The notes: generated by a model not told the origin, from the letters alone. Counted from the first letter of the stretch, positions 23,901-34,279 are shown. The stretch: 64,000 nt of DNA from Pycnopodia helianthoides (GCA_032158295.1 CM063246.1:11843608-11907607); one strand, 5' to 3'. Numbers and translations are program-made.

Positions 23901-26900
23901 AGTTTGGGTAGGTGTACACATTCAATGTGTTCACATGCTGAAAATTGTGCATGGTTTTTCACTATTTTCTCCTGACTCACAATGGATTGAGCCCAAATTT
24001 TCACACAAGTTGATATTTGGTGTATGGTTGATCACACAAAACATGAACACTGTCTTCAGCTATTTTGTCAGCTCCACCAATCCTGTATAATACCTTTAAT
24101 GGTTCAACTCCAGCAAACTTGTGTGACTTAACAACCCCCTATAGGTCTTGGGCATAACTGATTTCTGCCTTGTTGTGATTTTTTTTCTTTGTCCATACAG
24201 ACCACATATTGTGTTGGTTTTGGGGAGGGACCCAGCTCAGAGTGTTCAGGTCGTCTGCAAGGAGCTGTCTCATATCAAAGACTATAACAACCCACAGGCA
24301 TTGGGTAAGTAAGGAGGTGGTCCCCGAATTGGCGGCTACGGCTGTTGCTAAGGGTGTCGTTGTGGACATGCTATGCTTCAATGCATGTCAGTATGGCAAC
24401 CAAGCCGCAGCCGTAGCCGCCAACTTCATTTTGTGCTGGATATATGGCATGGTGTACCCCACTCCTATTGTGTCCTAATTGTGTTCTGGGAATCTCAGGA
24501 ATTCTTTAGAGGGTTTTAGGGGGTGGGGGTACTTCTGTACAAGAGGAAAAGAGTGTTGAAGTATGGGAACATTGGGGAGGGGGAGGGGACACCCTCTGCC
24601 ACATATCGGGCATGGTATAGCCAACTTGGGCACTGCACAATAGAACTATATAAAGTTCACACCAGTACCAATCATTAAGAGAAATCTTTCCGCTGAAATA
24701 ACGCCAAAGTCAAGGAAATAACGTTTTAAAAAGGCCCCACAAATCACTGTTGATTATGTTGATTGCCGCTTTCGAAATATTCAGCCTGATATGATAGTGT
24801 GTAAAATGCAAGATGTTTCCTGAAGGCATTAGGAAGCACTGAGTACACAGTGCAGTGTTGTAACAGAGTCATTTTCCCTCAAGTCAAGTCAAGTCACAAG
24901 TCAAATTTTGATTTCATCATGTAAACATCAGTTTTCAGACAAGGATACAAAAATCATTACGTTCAGATTCTTTGGAAATAAAAGAGCATCGCTCACCCTT
25001 AACACTAGCCCGGCATACACTGTCTAGTAAAAACTGCTACGAGTTAGTAAAAACCACATCTTTACTTGCTCTTTAGGCTACTAAAAACTGTACAACCTAC
25101 TTGTTTGTAATGTTCATGTTTCTTTCTTTTCAGATGTGAATAATAAACTTTAAATTGTGTTATTAATTTTCAGTTTGTGATTGTAACTTTATTCAACCAT
25201 TAAACTGGTTGCTACCGTTAATTAATGTAACTTTATTCAACCATTAAACTGGTTGCTACCGTTAATTAATGCAAGTCAGAAAGAAACATTTATGACAATA
25301 ATGTGTTTAAAATCTGGGCTACTAAAATTTCTTGTGGGCCAGTAAAATGCAGTTTACTAGCCCGATGGATACGGAGAGCTTAAGCACAAGGCCTAACGAG
25401 TTTGTGCGGTTTTGGAATTACTTCTCTCAGGCGCTTTGTTAAAAGCTGCTGTACACTGTACGGAGTTGGTAAGCTTATCTTCATCCGAGTCACTACGAGA
25501 CCAACTGATGAGGCAATATGGATGTGGGATTGAGCTCAACACGTGGTCTGATCTACCTCATGGATCAGGTAAGGGGGGTGGGGGGGGGGGTGCCTGCTTT
25601 GTTTTCTTGGGTAAAGGAGGCCTTTTTTTCCTGGGGTGGTGGAGTGGGGGTAGGGCTGTGAGCCAAAATTCCTCAAAGCGTAGCCGTTCCCAGCTTATCG
25701 TGTTAACCACCTAGTTTGACACAACACACATTTCCATTAGCCTTTTTGAGGTATGGTGAACACCATAGGAGTGCACTGTTTGGTTAGGGTGTATATACAG
25801 ACAGATTGACCTGAACCAAACAGTGCAATTATAATTTGTCTGCCATTTCTCATAATGGATTATTTTTACATCCCTGTGGAGATGAGTTCTGTCCTTCATT
25901 CCTGTACTTAACATTTTCTCTTAGACTTTGTACACAAAGTTCTTAAAAATATTAACCATACAAAAACAAATTATATGGTGCCTTTAACCATATAGTGCCT
26001 CACAATAAAAACTATTAAACCTAGGCAATCAAAATACTTAAAATAACTTAAAGTGGAACATTCCTCCGTTTAGAATTCCTGTGTGGAGACCGTTTGTTTC
26101 GATTGTAGATGATCTTCCCAGCAAGGGAACTTGGCAAACTCCAACAAGGGAATATAAACACCAAGCTGGCAACAGCCAATCTCTCTCTCATACACACATT
26201 GGTTTAACATCAATGATTATCAGTTGCACAAATCAAGAAATTGTGATTTAGGAAACTAGAAGACAATTCGTTTTTTAAACAGGTTTGGGAACCAGCAGTA
26301 TTCTTGCGGGGGCTGTCATCGCAGTGCTGTGGAGGCTATCAGGCAAGGTCTACGAACACTCTTCACTTATACATGCAGTAAGTTCATTGCGTCTCATCAA
26401 CGGTCATTCTCTCCAAAAAACCAGACTCAAATAGTATAGCAGGAGGTGTTTATTTTGTTGGTGAATGGAAATACACAGTTAACCCTCCTACTGTCTGTCC
26501 ATTCAATATCATCCACCGTCTCCTGGTGTTATGTGGAAACCCCATGGCTTGCGGCTGTTGACTTCGTCTCCACAGTCTCCTGTGGAATTTTGTTGCGAGG
26601 GCCAGTTGGGCATGCAAGGCTCCGGTCTGGTAACCGGGGTCCACAGAAGTGACAGGCAGGGAAAGTTCTAAGTAAACTGGTTATGAATTCTCTACTTAAG
26701 GAAGTAAGCTCTCAATCTGTTTCATTGTAGGTGCTTCTTTTAGAGCAGATGATGACTACGGGTGGAGGATGGCAGGACCAGGTCGGAGGTCAGTAAACCC
26801 AATCACCATGGTAACAACCCACTATGGGTCAATGGTGGACTATTCCGTTAAGCTCCACCCCCAATGCACTGTGGCGTGTCGTGGCCGAGCGGTTAATAGC

Positions 26901-29900
26901 ACCGAACTCTGAGCTCTGATGTTTCTGATCAGCAGAGTGTGGGTTCGAGTCCCGGTCATGGCACTTGTGTCCTTAATTAAGCAAGATACTTTTCCATAAT
27001 TACTTAGTCATTCAGAAGGGACATTAAGATATGGAGTGGTTAAGATATCTGCTCCAGAATGTGGGGGCGTGGCTTCAAATGAATCCCACCCGAGTAGTTT
27101 GACTGTGATCCCTGTTAGGAATTAAAATATGCACAGTGTTTATCACACATTGGTGTAGGGTAAAACCCAGAATATTAGTGCAATTTTGGCCTTAAAGTAA
27201 AGTGGATTGACTTGAATTCAAATGGGTATTCTGATGACCCGAGAACTTAAGTCTGTTTTGCTAGCATAGAGGTTTTTGCCAAGCATTAAATTATGCTATT
27301 ATCAAAGCATCTTGTGGTAAGTCATTAGAAGGTTTTTTTTCTTCCCCTCATCACCTCAGGCTGTACTCCTGGTGTCAATATTGGCCACTGTGAGGGCAAA
27401 CTGCCCCTCAAAGTAGAGATCACCCCCGTCCCACTGAGTGAAGAGGTCCAGCGCAAGTTCAATGAGCACTTTCTACTTGTGTACACTGGAAAGACTAGAC
27501 TGGCTAGGTAAGTCTTTCAAGCATTATGGGGGGAATAGTCTCTGACTGACTCAAAGGGGAAAGAGGAAAGTTACAGCATGGTAGACAATTGTGTACATAT
27601 TAGAAGTCTAAGTTTAACTCTCTGGAGAAACCTTCGTGTCATGAGCACAACAAATGTTTTAGTAAACAATCGGAATGTGTTTTTTCCTTTCAAACTATTA
27701 TAAAGGCTGTTTATTATAATTGTTTAAAAGTTTGTTATTAATATAAAAAAAAACCATCAAAGGTAGCCTGAAGATCCGACGACACACTTCAAGGCTCGTG
27801 AAATAACACCAGATACCGGCCTCGAGCGCCTGGCAGGATCCTGCCAGATGCACCTTTGACCTCGCATCCCATTTACACAGACGGAGATTCGTAGTCCATG
27901 CACACATTACACAGTGAATAAAACAACATTACATACATTTACAAGCTTTATGCACAAGTGCAGACGATCAAAAGTGGTAGCTGACAAACTACGTCACTTT
28001 GGGGCGGACCAATTATAACACAGATATGGAAAGCAAACCTTACTACCAGTCACTGCATGTTTATCCAATGAAATCATTGGGTCTGTAAGACCAGCGCCTG
28101 TCTTATCCAAGGATAAAGACAGGGACCAGTCTATATCAAAGGTTGTTTCGCCATTTCATTTTTTCTGTGCCAAAAAAAACCCTTCTTAGCTCGGTTCAAT
28201 TCATGACCATGTTCCCTTTATCCCATCTCTTCTCCAACCCTAAACACTGTACAGAAACTTGCTCCAAGATGTCATCCGGAACTGGTATGCAAGGTCGCCG
28301 TTTTTAGTGGAGAATTGCGACAATTTGACACGGAATGCCTGGGAGTGTCGGCAAGCTTTCTTAGATGGTCAGTTGAATCACGCAGTACATATGTTGACAA
28401 CTTAAACTTTAGGATTGTGTTGGTTGTATCATTTACATGCTTATTACCATATAATTTTTTGCGTGCAAGTTGAAATGGCAAGCGTGGCAGACGGTAGCCG
28501 CGTGTGGCATTGGTGGTGGGGTCAATAGCACCCAAGGGGTCAATAGCACCCAAGGGGTCATTAGGACCCAAGGGGTCAATAGCACCCAAGGGGTCAATAG
28601 CACCCAAGGGGCCAATAGGACCCAAGGGGTCAATAGCACCCAAGGGGCCAATAGCACCCAAGGGGTCAATAGGACCCAAGGGGTCAATAGCACCCAAGGG
28701 GTCAATAGGACCCAAGGGGTCAATAGCACCCAAGGGGCCAATAGGACCCAAGGGGTCAATAGCACCTAAGGGGTCAATTGGAACCAAGGCGTCAAAATAC
28801 CCAAAACACTTATCATGAAAGAGTAGGGGCTTGTTTCTGGATTAGTTTGCCAACACTTGGCATAGAACACAGACCGTGGAGGCATCCTTTTTTATAGTGC
28901 CAAGCAGAGACAGAAAGTCAGTTTAAAAGATGACGAAGAAAGCCTCGTAAAAGTATGAATACTCTGCCCTCATTATAGGTGACCTCCCAGGAGTGGGTGC
29001 CTGCCTGGAGAGGTACTGGGCCCAGAAAAAGGTGATGGCCCCAGGCTGTGAGCCGTTAGCCGTCCAGCGTATGATGGAAGCACTACGGCCGTATGTCTAC
29101 GGTCAGTGTCTAGCTGGGGCAGGGGGCGGTGGCTTCATGTACGTGATGACCAAAGAGCCCAACGCTATCGGTCAAGTCAGAGAAACACTTGGGTCTCTCG
29201 AGGTAAGCTCTCAGGCAACATTATTCTAGATTCTCCGGTTTGTTAAAATTTACTTCCTTGTTTTTTTGTCTTCCTCATATTATTTACAGGACCGTCAAAA
29301 AGATTTACACGTACACAGAAAGTTGTTCCCCATAAACTTTTTTTTCTTCCGTGGCAAAAAATTGTCATAGTCTTGGACTTGACATCTCCGCTAATGCAAC
29401 TAATTACTACCTTCAGGGAAAGTAGCGAATACTGAAAAACAGTTCTGTACAGAGTTGCGTCACAATACACGACCCCTTCAGTTGAACAGTTTCGCTTGAA
29501 AATGTTACCACGAGTAATTCTAAATGTTGTGACATTAACACAGAGTGTCTGGTTTATAGCTCCAGCCATGTTCTATTTTATTGTTATTTATTTCATTACA
29601 CTTCATCACTGGCACAACGGTACAACAAGAAAAATACAAGGAACAAAAGGATAAAAAAGCAAAAACAATTATAGCTAGTGTATACAATAAACCATTCGTG
29701 TATGAAAAATATCTAAAAAGTTAGGGATAATGAGTGTTGGTGCTATCCCGTCCAGTGACGCTGTCTCTGTTGACTTTTTGTAATTTGAAAATGTATTTGT
29801 GACAATACAATTCCAAATGTTGTAACTGTGCTGGACTATTTCCACTTGTGTTATTTTAACGGGAAGTGGTGGGGAAATAGTTCAATCAAAATGTATTGAC

Positions 29901-30889
29901 ATTTTGATCATGTGGGTCGGTAGTGAACGGGTTTTTTTCCGAGATAAAGGATATTTTTGCAGATCTTTTGGGTGTGAGTGGCAAGATGGAACAGGCGACC
30001 ATCAACCTGTACAGAGCCATTCTACCACAGTTGAAGGGAAGGGGGTGGGGTCTGGTGAAGGGGGAAGGGAAGGGGGTGGGGTTGGGTGAAGGGGGAAGGG
30101 AAGGGGTGGGGTAGGGTGAAGGGAGAAGGGAATTAAGGGGGTGGGGTTGGGTGTAGGGGGATGGGAAGGGGGTGGGGTTGGGTGTAGGGAGAAGGGAAGG
30201 GGTGGGGTTGGGTGAAGGGAGAAGGGAAGGGGTGGGGTTGGGTGTAGGGGGAAGGGAAGGGGGTGGGGTTGGGTGAAGGGAGAAGGGAAGGGGGTGGGGT
30301 TGGGTGTAGGGGGAAGGGAAGGGGGTGGGGTTGGGTGAAGGGAGAAGGGAAGGGGGTGGGGTTGGGTGTAGGGGGAAGGGAAGGGGGTGGGGTTGGGTGT
30401 AGGGAGAAGGGAAGGGGTGGGGTTGGGTGAAGGGAGAAGGGAAGGGGGTGGGGTTGGGTGTAGGGGGAAGGGAAGGGGGTGGGGTTGGGTGAAGGGAGAA
30501 GGGAAGGGGGTGGGGTTGGGTGTAGGGGGAAGGGAAGGGGGTGGGGTTGGGTGAAGGGAGAAGGGAAGGGGTGGGGTTGGGTGTAGGAGGAAGGGAAGGG
30601 GGTGGGGTTGGGTGTAGGGAGAAGGGGAAAGAGGGAGGGGAGGAAGCAAACTGAAAGAAAGAAAGTGACAACAAGAAGGACTCTCGATACCGGCAGCTAG
30701 CACTGCGGCAGTTAAAAACCCAAGAGCAGAAGTTGTCAGATTGAAAAGTGGAATTAAATCTTGAATCATAAAAAGTTCTAGGACACAAGTTCTTAAAGAA
30801 TCTTTTTCACCTTGCAGGGTCTGGATGACATCTCAATACACACCGTGGAACTCGACCACCAAGGTCTTGAGATAGAGGTTGAGGAGTAA
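8902..30889 (+). CDS. FCSK: L-fucose kinase (fucokinase), 26 coding exons
   Basis: Cytosolic enzyme of the GDP-fucose salvage pathway: L-fucose + ATP to beta-L-fucose 1-phosphate. Exons: 8902-8977, 9655-9806, 10525-10575, 11398-11532, 11935-12105, 13164-13294, 14746-14836, 15749-15932, 17171-17307, 17492-17593, 17968-18027, 18566-18689, 19312-19413, 20689-20891, 21433-21588, 22243-22391 (or from 22217), 23017-23163, 23592-23788, 24201-24304, 25431-25568, 26283-26377, 26731-26788, 27360-27507, 28255-28367, 28979-29202, 30818-30889. Start [14 protein letters not shown] aligns with the vertebrate N-terminus; stop TAA at 30887. About 1105-1114 residues against about 1084 in human. Seen: [10 protein letters not shown] near residue 53, [27 protein letters not shown] and LAGAGGGGF. 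All introns begin GT and end AG. Two irregularities: exon 12 is one base too long, and exon 16 has two possible acceptors. Everything else is intact, so the gene is probably functional. Confidence 0.95.
9177..9219. repeat. Short perfect hairpin in FCSK intron 1
   Basis: TAGACCCAGTAACTGG is followed after an 8-nt spacer by its inverse CCAGTTACTGGGTCTA. It could form a 16-bp stem in DNA or in the pre-mRNA. Function unknown; it may be a remnant of a foldback element. Confidence 0.7.
11203..11295 (+). mobile_element. tRNA-headed SINE, family A
   Basis: Contains an A-box (TAGCTCAGTTGGTAGAGC) and a B-box-like stretch (GGTCCCAGGTTTAGATCC) at tRNA spacing, followed by a T-rich and then A/C-rich tail. 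The acceptor stem does not pair, so it is not a working tRNA. Copies occur at about 31470-31545 (+) and, interrupted, at 59455-59680 (+). The preceding 90 bp ('ccacaagggaaactg...' text) is shared by the copies and belongs to the repeat. It lies in FCSK intron 3. Confidence 0.75.
12147..12395 (+). repeat. Dispersed repeat sharing text with the 42.1-kb hairpin
   Basis: Begins with gagctgttgcaaactgctta and ends near ctagcagagtctttctcga. Both texts recur in the same order at 42108-42282, where the second part is present as a long inverted pair. This is therefore a dispersed repeat family, here in FCSK intron 5 without the inverted partner. Confidence 0.6.
12651..12720 (+). repeat. 10-bp minisatellite (ctgaggaagc), 7 units
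   Basis: Seven head-to-tail copies, one with a C-to-T change. It sits within text related to the type-II tRNA SINE family ('gaaaccaaggatgcctc'), apparently an expansion of 'gcctgaagaatcc'-like SINE sequence seen near 34258. It lies in FCSK intron 5. Confidence 0.85.
12860..13073. repeat. Repeat family with 'ggtctctaaagggttaa' end
   Basis: Ends with ggtctctaaagggttaa near 13056-13072, the inverse of the left end of copies at 14884, 19454 and 37988 (ttaaccctttagagacca). TTAA at the outer edge suggests TTAA-targeted miniature elements. The left edge of this copy is poorly defined. Confidence 0.45.
13372..13735 (+). repeat. Dispersed repeat family C, copy 1
   Basis: About 360 bp beginning with cttaacactagcccggc and containing ctactaaaaactgt and cagtttactggcc blocks. 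The same blocks occur in the same order at about 24989-25395 and in reverse at about 40705-41090. It lies in FCSK intron 6. No coding potential; superfamily unknown. Confidence 0.7.
14515..14665 (+). repeat. 'gggcccaatttcata' repeat, copy in FCSK intron 6
   Basis: Begins ggggcccaatttcataaatc and continues with 'tgttaagca' words. Related text occurs at about 15425-15660, 22485-22760, 32175-32600, 34840-34990, 39695-39855 and 58530-58690. The 39.7-kb copy shows both ends inverted (catagagctgcttaagca against gcttgagcagctctatgaaa), so the full element is a foldback. Confidence 0.6.
16955..17022 (+). repeat. Tandem duplication of about 34 bp in FCSK intron 8
   Basis: Two consecutive copies of a unit beginning atcaaccaatctttccatgt and ending ctgatgaacaaat. 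They are nearly identical, so the duplication is recent. Confidence 0.8.
18213..18400 (-). repeat. Second copy of the 6.0-kb repeat (reverse)
   Basis: Reverse-complement copy of the repeat at 5995-6245. Shared words include gtgaactaacacggtccgcc and caaattgtgtggttttcctt. It lies in FCSK intron 11. Confidence 0.6.
18820..19205 (+). repeat. 'aagtcacaagtc' repeat-rich stretch
   Basis: Many irregular copies of caagtcaagtcacaagtc-like words interspersed with unique text. Similar stretches occur near 24880-24905 and 42620-42770. It lies in FCSK intron 12. Confidence 0.65.
19454..19612 (+). repeat. TTAA-edged repeat ('ccctttagagacca'), copy
   Basis: Starts TTAACCCTTTAGAGACCAT and contains agcggcttgtac, both shared with 37988-38232 and in part with 14884-15190 (agctgcttgcagcgg). 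It is a dispersed element in FCSK intron 13. Confidence 0.55.
19640..19905 (-). mobile_element. Degenerate type-II tRNA SINE (family B)
   Basis: Contains inverse forms of the family B body: 'ggacacaagtgcc', then 'gtgaacccaaca', ending with a decayed A-box inverse near 19890. It is much more diverged than the copies at 26876, 34280 and 36395. Confidence 0.45.
20390..20598 (+). repeat. Dispersed repeat shared with 27.8-28.1 kb
   Basis: Contains gactggtcccctgtccttatc twice and then a GC-rich block (cgctcgaagccggtctctgg). The GC-rich block recurs inverted at about 27770-27885 and the first block recurs inverted at 28090-28135. A 93-139-residue open frame here is a by-product of the GC-rich part. 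It lies in FCSK intron 13. Confidence 0.6.
20689..23163 (+). other. FCSK: FCSK exons 14-17: linker region
   Basis: Encodes about residues 506-725. Exon 14 reads [14 protein letters not shown], exon 16 reads [12 protein letters not shown] and exon 17 reads [15 protein letters not shown]; each aligns with the segment of human fucokinase just before the kinase domain. Exon 15 ends in phase 2 (AG) before a good GTAGTG donor. The acceptor at 22242 leaves one base too many, while the acceptor at 22216 keeps the frame at the price of about nine extra residues. The exon 17 donor (GAG|GTGAGT at 23164) heads a tandem array of copies of itself. Confidence 0.85.
21045..21395 (+). repeat. Diverged tandem repeat, about 125-bp unit, 3 units
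   Basis: Three successive units share cctcatcgagagaatg-like, aactcaatcggggtacaag-like and ttgggatagttttg blocks in the same order, with internal divergence. They fill FCSK intron 14 almost to the exon 15 acceptor. Confidence 0.75.
23137..23437 (+). repeat. Tandem array made from the exon 17/intron 17 boundary
   Basis: The last 27 nt of exon 17 (ctgttatggcatccaaagag) and the start of its intron (gtgagttt...) are repeated about seven more times with periods of 30-41 bp. The exact 5' splice-site text gaggtgag occurs at 23161 (true exon end) and again at 23231, 23272, 23313, 23353 and 23393. Weaker gagttgag forms lie at 23201 and 23425. Direct extension past the first site reaches a stop quickly, so alternative use would usually truncate or alter the protein. 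Confidence 0.9.
24318..24428. repeat. Foldback repeat with tagccg core, second copy
   Basis: Left arm gaattggcggctacggctgt, right arm gccgcagccgtagccgccaa. Same family as 735-870. It starts 13 bp after the exon 19 donor in FCSK intron 19. Confidence 0.75.
24989..25395 (+). repeat. Dispersed repeat family C, copy 2
   Basis: Same block order as 13372-13735. It contains its own 44-bp direct duplication (25187-25274, each beginning tgtaactttattcaaccatt). It ends about 35 bp before the exon 20 acceptor. Confidence 0.7.
25738..25818 (+). repeat. Miniature foldback family D, copy 1
   Basis: Contains agcctttttgaggtatggtg and later gaaccaaacagtgca, with the inner arms inverted (tgcactgtttggttagg). 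Copies: 40199-40326 and 60693-60810. It lies in FCSK intron 20. Confidence 0.65.
26876..27090 (+). mobile_element. tRNA-headed SINE, family B (type-II tRNA)
   Basis: Head gtcgtggccgagcggttaat, then a long variable arm and a perfect B-box (ggttcgagtcc), then the body text acttgtgtccttaattaagc. The leading GGCCGAGCGGT and long variable arm point to a Leu- or Ser-type tRNA ancestor. Other copies: 34280-34540, 36395-36645, 37015-37145, 38885-39395 (all -), 45862-46160 (+). It lies in FCSK intron 22. Confidence 0.8.
27770..28137 (-). repeat. Reverse copy of the 20.4-kb repeat
   Basis: Carries accggcctcgagcgcctggc and cacctttgacctcgcatccc, inverse forms of the 20460-20598 block. The sequence cttatccaaggataaagaca near 28102 matches the inverse of its left block. 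It lies in FCSK intron 23. Confidence 0.55.
28518..28790 (+). repeat. 18-bp minisatellite, about 15 units
   Basis: Unit gtcaatagcacccaaggg, with variants gcc for gtc and gga for gca. Because 18 is a multiple of three, the array is open in several frames on both strands (repeats of GVNSTQ, SIAPKG, or AIDPLG). No splice sites, start context or domain link these frames to FCSK; it is an intronic minisatellite (intron 24). Confidence 0.92.
30036..30640 (+). repeat. G-rich minisatellite, about 30-bp unit, in the last FCSK intron
   Basis: About 19 units of the type gaaggggaaggg / gggtggggttgggtg, with alternating gtgtagg and gtgaagg versions. The + strand, which is the FCSK sense strand, carries runs of 3-5 G every few bases, so both DNA and pre-mRNA can in principle form G-quadruplexes. 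The C-rich opposite strand stays open for up to 300 codons (PHPLPF-type repeats), which is an artefact. The array ends 180 bp before the last exon. Confidence 0.92.
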
Positions 30890-31469
30890 ATCCCAAGAGG
30901 TTTTGGGCTCATTGGGCTCTATGCAAATGAGGAATGCGGTTGTGGAATCTGCTCCAACCGCAACTGAATGTTTCGGCGCGTCTCTGAATGAATGGCTTTG
31001 GGATTGGCTGTAGTCAGTCCACATAAGGACCTATGGGAAAACTAGTGGGGGTTGTGGCTTATGCATGGGCTCTGGCTTATGCTCTGACAGTTATTTTGAA
31101 ATGATGTGCTTCCAGTCGCAACGCTCTACCAACTGAGCCATCTTGCCTAATGTTGGCGGTCGCCCTATTTTATAAATATCTTTGTTCCGGGGGGGGGGCC
31201 AGTCAAAAGCCAGTCATACAACCTGTAACTGCTATATAGCAAGGGGTCAATTTAACAAAAACACTAAGGTTCATCCTAAGATAAGTTGTCAGTATCACCA
31301 TGGTGATTTGTATTTTGACATCACACTTTGCTTAGCAATTCAGATTGGTACACAGTTAAGATCAATCTTAGCTCTTTGCGAAATCGGCCCCAGGGATCAC
31401 AGAGCGGCAAAGTTTTTGACTGGCAACCCCCGAACAAAGATATTGACGAAATAGCGAGACCACCAACAT
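30890..31469. other. FCSK 3' flank
   Basis: Follows the FCSK stop codon. No close AATAAA was found; the first clear one is near 31674. The text at 31110-31140 (gctctaccaactgagccat) is an inverse tRNA A-box, a decayed family A SINE. No gene is recognised. Confidence 0.45.
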
Positions 31470-31625
31470 TAGGGCTAGATAACTCAGTTGGTAGAGTACC
31501 AGCACGTTAATCCGGAGGTCCCAGGTTCAAACCCTGCTCTTGTAAATTTGTCTGTGTTCAACCCCAATTTACTTAAAATTTACCCATTCAGTTTCCCTTG
31601 TGGTTTTTTACTTGTTTTTCACTTT
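31470..31625 (+). mobile_element. tRNA-headed SINE, family A
   Basis: Head gggctagataactcagttgg, B-box ggtcccaggttcaaaccctg, tail running to gtttcccttgtggttttt. It is the best-preserved family A copy in the window. Confidence 0.8.
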
Positions 31626-31960
31626 TTTGTATTTCTGTATCTTAAGGGTGTGCACAACATTGGTAAGAGTGACAATAAAAATGTTCACATATAACTTTAC
31701 ATGATACAAAAATGGTCAAGGTGGGCAAGCTACCTTTAAAATAGAGTTTAGCTTAAGGTGCTGTAGTTTTATTTTAGAAATGAGTGAAACAATTAGTTTT
31801 GATCTTGTGGGTCCAAAACCTGATGTTTGAAAACAGTGAAAACATCAATGATAAGGTTTTTTCCCCCACTATTTTCTTTTGTGACACTGATGACCGAGCT
31901 TAAATTTTCACGGCTTTGTTTATCATGTACATTGTTGGGTCACATAATTAAAAGTGTAGA

Positions 31961-32173
31961 TATAGACGATGTGACCTCTGACGTCACTCGAAAATCATAA
32001 CATGGTGCGCGTGCATGTCGCCGGGCAAAACCTTTGTGTACTTGACAGCCAGCTAGAAAGTACACGCAGTATTACCATGACTACGCGTCTTTTTGCCCGG
32101 CGGAACATGACTTGGACAACAGACTTGTCAACAGAGGGCGGTTTGAACGTAAACAGAGGTCACATCGTCTATA
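31961..32173. mobile_element. Foldback MITE with 20-bp perfect ends
   Basis: Starts tatagacgatgtgacctctg and ends with its exact inverse (cagaggtcacatcgtctata). Inner arms stay partly inverted (gccgggcaaaa against ttttgcccggc). About 213 bp, no coding capacity. It lies in the FCSK-CENPN spacer. Confidence 0.85.
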
Positions 32174-34279
32174 CTGGGCCAAGTTTCATAGAGCTGCTTA
32201 AAGGCAGGGTATACTTTTGGTAATTACTTTACAAGTTAATGACCACAGAAACTTACTCGGTAATATAGTATTTATAAAACATTGTGAGAAATGACTTTCT
32301 TCGATGTAGTGCAGTTTTTGAGAAAGAGTTAATTTTCACCCCCAGCTCAGGCATCTGAAAGCACATCAATAGTAATTCTATGCAACAAAGGTGTTTTTTC
32401 TTTCATTATTCTCTTGCAACTTTGACGACCAATTGAGCCCATATTACAAGTGTGTTATTTATGCACATGTTGGGATACACCAAGTGAGGACACTTTTCTT
32501 TGACATTGACCAAATTGTATCCTGCCATTAAGCACAAAAACCAGTTAAGCACAACAAAATTATGCTCACCAGAATAAGGTTACCAGCTAAAATTACAATT
32601 TCATTTCCATGTGTGACTGTGTATCATGCTTGTTTTTGCATAACAGGGTTTTTAAAGCAATATTTTCTACTATGACATATCGGGCCCAGGTCTTTGCCAA
32701 TTATTGACAATGTGGTCCATGTGCTTAAAGTGCCATTAAAAAGCCTTGCTAAAGGCATATTTATGTTGGTTTTAAACATTTGAATTGTTAGAATTTTGTA
32801 TTTTTTTTCTATAAATGCACACAACACAGGGTATAATCACCTTATTATATTTAAGATCTAATATTTATCATAAATGTCTTCCTAGATCATAGAAAAAGCA
32901 AAGTGTTTCAATTCAGTTCTCTGTTGTGCCTTAACCATTTCATGCATCATTTATTCTAGTGATAAACTGATCACAATTATAAACACATTGGCTGTTTAGT
33001 TATTTTAAACTGATCACAATAGCGCCCCCAAGAGTCCTCTTTCTATTCTGAAAACTATGTGGCTGTTGGATCTTGATTTTTTCGTTTTGCAACTATTTTT
33101 CCTGCAGGGATTTCAAACCTGCGGCAAGAAACGGTGCTTGAAAGAGTTAAATTATTGATAACCAAATACTACAATCATCGATCTGTTTATTGACCGTTTA
33201 CACCAAGGTCACAGGGGGGCTAGGCGGCTACTGTTTAATAAAACAAAATAAAGAAATAAAATTTGACATGCTGGCATAATACTGAAATTAAATGAAGTTA
33301 ATTTGTATTTGTTTATTTTGCAATTCCCCCAAACTGAAGGGATCAGAGGGACTGGGGCCGGTAGTGTCGTCAGGCCAGTCTCTCCCAATGGACCTTTCAC
33401 ACGAAATATGCTAATTACATTCAAGCATGCGCACAGACACTATTGGTTTGCAAACGCTGTAGAGTTGTGCACTGGGCAGACGCACAAACGCGTGTGCCTC
33501 ACGCCACCATCAGTCCCATACAAAAGCGCACAATGTTCACTCATTTTGCCAACCAGTAGGGAGAGAGCACATGCGCGATGTTCGATTTACATATTTCATA
33601 GGAAGAGTCTATTGCTTCAGCCTCAGACATGCCAATCTTATCTCCAAGTCCTAAGTTAGTGATAAAAGAGACGAGGATAAGGGAGGATTGAGGCCACACC
33701 CAAGCCAGACTGCCGAGTCTGTTTAAGGGAGTACATGTCTAGCTTGAGAGAGCTCTTTTAAGAGAGGGTCTACCTTTGGTAATTACTCCAAAAATTAAAG
33801 GCCATGAAAATTTACTTGGTAATAAGCACTGCAGCTGTTGACGATGTGTAACATTTTGAGAAACGATTCCCTTCTAAGGAATGTTGGTTTAGAGAAAGGG
33901 ATTCGAAAACATTTCAATCAGAGAAACGTCTTAGATTGTGTATTCCAATTACGGATCATTCTTCTTGCATTGACATAACCACTCAAGATTTTTTGGGGCA
34001 AGTCAAAAACACTATCACCTTTTGAAATTCATAGGTAAGTTCTATTGTATATATCTACATTTATATAGGATTAAAACAGTTAACGGTTAAAAAAAACAAA
34101 AGTATACTTTGCCTTAAGCCAGGTGAATGGTTTAAAGACTCTTCTTTTATGTCACTAGAGGCAGATTTGGAGGACTATTACATGTACATGTATTATTAAT
34201 TTCTGGTAATGAAACCAAGGATGCCTAATTAGTGAACTTAATCACTGTAGCTCGCAAGCCTGAAGAATCCCATTAAGGG
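32174..34279. other. Repeat-filled spacer, no gene recognised
   Basis: Begins with 'gggccaagtttcatagagc' repeat text and holds two copies of a dispersed repeat (around 32205-32520 and 33770-34110) with shared words tttggtaattact and tttgagaaa. No supported exon; the 118-residue open frame near 33303 shows no splice sites or family signature. Confidence 0.45.

Larger units (their letters stand above)
23592..30889 (+). other. FCSK: FCSK exons 18-26: GHMP kinase domain
   Basis: Encodes about the last 380 residues. Exon 18 carries the substrate-binding stretch [14 protein letters not shown]. Exons 20 and 21 together make the ATP-binding GHMP motif [14 protein letters not shown], split by an intron within the Gly codon. 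Exon 22 has [12 protein letters not shown], exon 23 has [12 protein letters not shown] and exon 25 has the C-terminal GHMP glycine motif LAGAGGGGF. All these residues are conserved in active family members, so catalysis is expected. Splice phases agree at all eight junctions. Confidence 0.92.

Noticed and set aside
28272..28818. Repetitive open frames on both strands (AIDPLG, GVNSTQ, SIAPKG repeats)
   Set aside because: An 18-bp tandem repeat is open in many frames. The array is intronic, and the frame that overlaps FCSK exon 24 runs on the opposite strand.
29886..30788. Long proline-rich open frames (300 and 255 codons) on the - strand
   Set aside because: They are the complement of the G-rich minisatellite; open in two frames at once, no start context, splice signal or domain.
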